DNA from: Provencibacterium sp.
GTDB taxonomy: Bacteria; Bacillota; Clostridia; Oscillospirales; Ruminococcaceae
Assembly (NCBI GenBank): GCA_022793895.1
Contig: JAAWDS010000036.1
Location: 1-64,000, forward strand
Direction of reading: 5' to 3'
Length of the DNA: 64,000 nucleotides
Below are positions 63,243 to 64,000 of the stretch, piece by piece (positions within the stretch are counted from its first letter, which is position 1; each line of letters opens with the position of its first letter). Position numbers and translations under genes: made by a program. Under the pieces are notes generated by a model that was given only the letters and a program-made list of their open reading frames with translations, searched no databases and had not been told where the DNA came from.

Positions 63243-64000
63243 TTGGGGATCGTTTTACAGCTACAGCGATGTTCGGTAGACGATGGTCCGGGAATCCGTA
63301 CCACTGTTTTTTTAAAAGGCTGCCCTCTGCGCTGCCTTTGGTGCCATAACCCGGAATCACAATGTTTTCAGCCGCAGGTAATGCTGTCTGAATCCGGGTG
63401 CTTAGGGTGCGGCAGATGTGTAGCCTGCTGCCCACGGCAATGTCATACCTTTGGCGACAGCCAAATGCACAAAATCGACCGCACACGCTGTACCGGCTGC
63501 GGTATCTGCGCACAGCAGTGCCAGGGAACCGCCCTTACAATGGCCGGGCAGGAAATGACCGCTGCCCAGGTGATGGAGACGGTGATACGGGACAGGGACT
63601 ATTACCGCGAAAGCGGCGGCGGGATGACCCTTTCCGGCGGAGAACCCCTCTGCCAGCCCCACTTTTCCCTCGAACTGCTCATGCTGGCAAAAAAAGCCGA
63701 CATACACACCGCTGTAGAAACCTGCGGCCATCTATCTGAGCAGGTATTTCGCACGGTCGCTCCCTACACCGATCTATTCCTGTTTGACTATAAAGCCACC
63801 GGCGACGATGCGCATATACGTTTAACCGGCGTTTCCAATCAGCTTATCCTGCATAACCTGTCCCTGCTTCAGGAGCTGGGCAGTGCAGTGATTTTACGCT
63901 GCCCAATCATTCCTGGGCTGAACAATACGCCCGAACACTTTGCAGGCATTGCCGGTATAGCCAAACGGTTTCCCGAACTGCTGGCCGTGGAGCTGCTCGC
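63243..64000 (+). CDS. Glycyl-radical-enzyme activating protein, partial at window end
   Basis: The frame begins at TTG 63243 (AAGGGATG seven bases before) or ATG 63219 and is open to the window edge. It has QRCSVDDGPGIRTTVFLKGCPLRCLWCHNPES with the radical-SAM CxxxCxxC cluster, then two ferredoxin-like motifs (CLGCGRCVACCP and CTGCGICAQQC), then SGGGMTLSGGEPLCQP and ETCGHL. The extra clusters mark activases of the glycerol/choline/benzylsuccinate type rather than plain PflA. The partner glycyl-radical enzyme should lie beyond 64000. Confidence 0.93.
   Translation, partial: MGIVLQLQRCSVDDGPGIRTTVFLKGCPLRCLWCHNPESQCFQPQVMLSESGCLGCGRCVACCPRQCHTFGDSQMHKIDRTRCTGCGICAQQCQGTALTMAGQEMTAAQVMETVIRDRDYYRESGGGMTLSGGEPLCQPHFSLELLMLAKKADIHTAVETCGHLSEQVFRTVAPYTDLFLFDYKATGDDAHIRLTGVSNQLILHNLSLLQELGSAVILRCPIIPGLNNTPEHFAGIAGIAKRFPELLAVELL

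Noticed and set aside
1-64000. CRISPR arrays
   Set aside because: No series of regularly spaced direct repeats with unique spacers was seen on either strand, and no cas-like genes.

Overview
The window looks like a chromosomal segment of a low-to-mid GC anaerobic Firmicute, most likely Clostridia of the Oscillospirales type. The grounds are the ffs-dnaX-ybaB-recR-smpB-ssrA order, strong AGGAGG ribosome-binding sites, tmRNA and SRP RNA of bacterial type, a glycyl-radical activase (strict anaerobe) and siphophage families typical of gut clostridia. The genus assignment is inference.

Bases 1-41,543 are the right-hand part of a siphovirus prophage integrated at the 3' end of ssrA (tmRNA). Its left end lies outside the window, so no lysis genes and no second att site are seen. 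Nearly all lytic genes are on the minus strand. Read from right to left they are: small early genes; a recombination/replication block (DUF1351, RecT, MBL-fold protein, HNH, DnaD-like initiator, RusA); a nucleic-acid-modification pair (PP-loop ATPase, DUF4942 methylase); late genes (TerS, TerL, portal, head morphogenesis, scaffold, decoration, capsid, connectors, tail tube, frameshifted tail chaperone, tape measure, Dit, tail endopeptidase with S74 domain, BppU-like protein). Accessory genes sit inside this late operon: two GIY-YIG endonucleases, a DNA methylase, an HEIVH protein, a Rha protein, an RHH/Bro-KilAC antirepressor operon with its own promoter and operator, and a type I toxin-antitoxin module near 3.6 kb. 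The lysogeny region (36.3-41.4 kb) has divergent promoters, a cI-like repressor with three 18-bp operators, small membrane proteins, candidate small RNAs and a tyrosine integrase.

Bases 41,544-53,054 are core chromosome: tmRNA, smpB, recR, ybaB, dnaX, SRP RNA, glucarate dehydratase, a heterodimeric ABC exporter with one degenerate ATP site, a small MotA-loop-like protein, and guaA. The GuaA protein lacks the catalytic part of its glutaminase domain.

Bases 53,043-61,296 are an 8.25-kb integrative element in the 3' end of guaA, bounded by the direct repeat GAGTGGGAATA. It carries integrase, repressor and Xis-like genes, further regulators, and a cargo that looks like an uncharacterised defence module: a SLOG-like/HTH protein with a small partner gene, a GC-rich structured intergenic element, and a convergent AT-rich SIR2-plus-P-loop NTPase gene. 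This cargo is the best candidate for a new system. The displaced guaA terminator lies just beyond the right att site.

Bases 61,556-64,000 hold a SIS-domain isomerase, a ROK kinase (both minus) and a divergent glycyl-radical-enzyme activase cut by the window edge.
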